Shown: piece by piece, positions 63,919 to 64,000 of the stretch
Position numbering within the stretch: the first letter of the stretch is position 1
How the letters are laid out: each line of letters begins with the position of its first letter
Assembly (NCBI GenBank): GCA_902612605.1
Contig: CACMDY010000001.1
Coordinates: forward strand, 1-64,000
Length of the DNA: 64,000 bases
Reading direction: 5' to 3'
DNA from: an uncultured Pelagibacteraceae bacterium
GTDB lineage: Bacteria; Pseudomonadota; Alphaproteobacteria; Pelagibacterales; Pelagibacteraceae
Translations under genes and position numbers: made by a program
The notes under the pieces: model-generated
What the model was told of the DNA's origin: nothing
The model's database searches: none
The model's input: only the letters and a program-made list of their open reading frames with translations

Positions 63919-64000
63919 AAAAAATAATTCTTGTCTCAATTTTAATTTTTTTTAATTTCATTAATGCTAATTCTGAAGTTAAACCAATTTTAGTAGGGAA
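63915..64000 (+). CDS. Start of an exported protein, probably DsbA-like thiol oxidoreductase (partial)
   Basis: The ATG at 63915 overlaps the previous stop by 4 nt and the frame is open to the window end (28 codons). It encodes a signal peptide (MKKIILVSILIFFNFINANS) followed by EVKPILVG. The catalytic domain is outside the window, so DsbA is inferred mostly from the conserved mutY-DUF721-dsbA order and from the start of the mature part. Confidence 0.55.
   Translation, partial: MKKIILVSILIFFNFINANSEVKPILVG

Noticed and set aside
1-64000. CRISPR arrays, insertion sequences, prophage, toxin-antitoxin or defence genes
   Set aside because: No regularly spaced repeats, transposase or integrase motifs, phage genes, or recognisable defence genes were seen; CcrM is an orphan methyltransferase without a restriction partner nearby.

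Overview
The window is very AT-rich and densely packed: genes abut or overlap by a few bases and there are no mobile elements, prophage, rRNA or CRISPR arrays. Gene content and order (mur/fts cluster, yqeY-dnaG-rpoD with divergent carAB, rnhB-ccrM, mutY next to a DUF721/DciA gene and a dsbA-like gene, petABC, a PetP/PetR-like regulator pair) indicate a streamlined alphaproteobacterium. The style strongly suggests SAR11 (Pelagibacterales). That placement is inference from style and gene order, not from a search.

Region 1 (1-15.9 kb, minus strand) is one long division and cell-wall cluster. In transcription order it reads mraZ, ftsZ, rsmH, ftsL, ftsI, a fused murE-murF, mraY, murD, ftsW, murG, murC, murB, ddl and ftsQ (cut by the window edge). 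A promoter with three MraZ-type TGGG boxes lies ahead of mraZ. Region 2 (16.0-19.9 kb) holds the RNase P RNA gene, a peptidoglycan amidase, mlaA-mlaC, a CIA30-domain protein, a small membrane protein and two tRNAs. Region 3 (19.9-28.5 kb) is the macromolecular synthesis operon yqeY-dnaG-rpoD, with tRNA-Val(GAC) starting on the last base of the rpoD stop codon, and divergent carAB. Region 4 (28.5-41 kb) mixes a 2OG-Fe(II) oxygenase-like gene and an ELM1-like gene, trxB, an SDR and two small membrane proteins, an aspartate aminotransferase, uvrB, pterin/folate genes (folM-like, folB), uvrC and pgsA. Region 5 (41-48 kb) has ilvE, a MarR / OmpR-type regulator / sensor kinase trio, ubiK, lgt, midA-like, pgeF and prs. 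Region 6 (48-56.3 kb) has rplY-pth-ychF, petABC for the cytochrome bc1 complex, trmL, hemF, greA, cca and tRNA-Gln. Region 7 (56.3-64 kb) has ispE, a TPR protein, a family-4-like uracil-DNA glycosylase, rnhB, ccrM, a FAD monooxygenase, mutY, dciA-like and the start of a dsbA-like gene.

Almost everything is housekeeping: envelope synthesis and division, replication and transcription start-up, DNA repair, respiration and translation. I do not see a clear new multi-gene system. The most notable signals are regulatory or structural: (i) a promoter ahead of ccrM whose -35/-10 spacer is almost filled by an inverted repeat carrying two GANTC sites, the sequence CcrM itself methylates; (ii) a tRNA-Val(GAC) with perfect stems but non-canonical D- and T-loops; (iii) MraZ-like boxes lying on the -10 element of the division operon; (iv) ftsZ moved to second place in that operon and a murE-murF fusion; (v) loss of metal-ligand cysteines in DnaG and in the uracil-DNA glycosylase.
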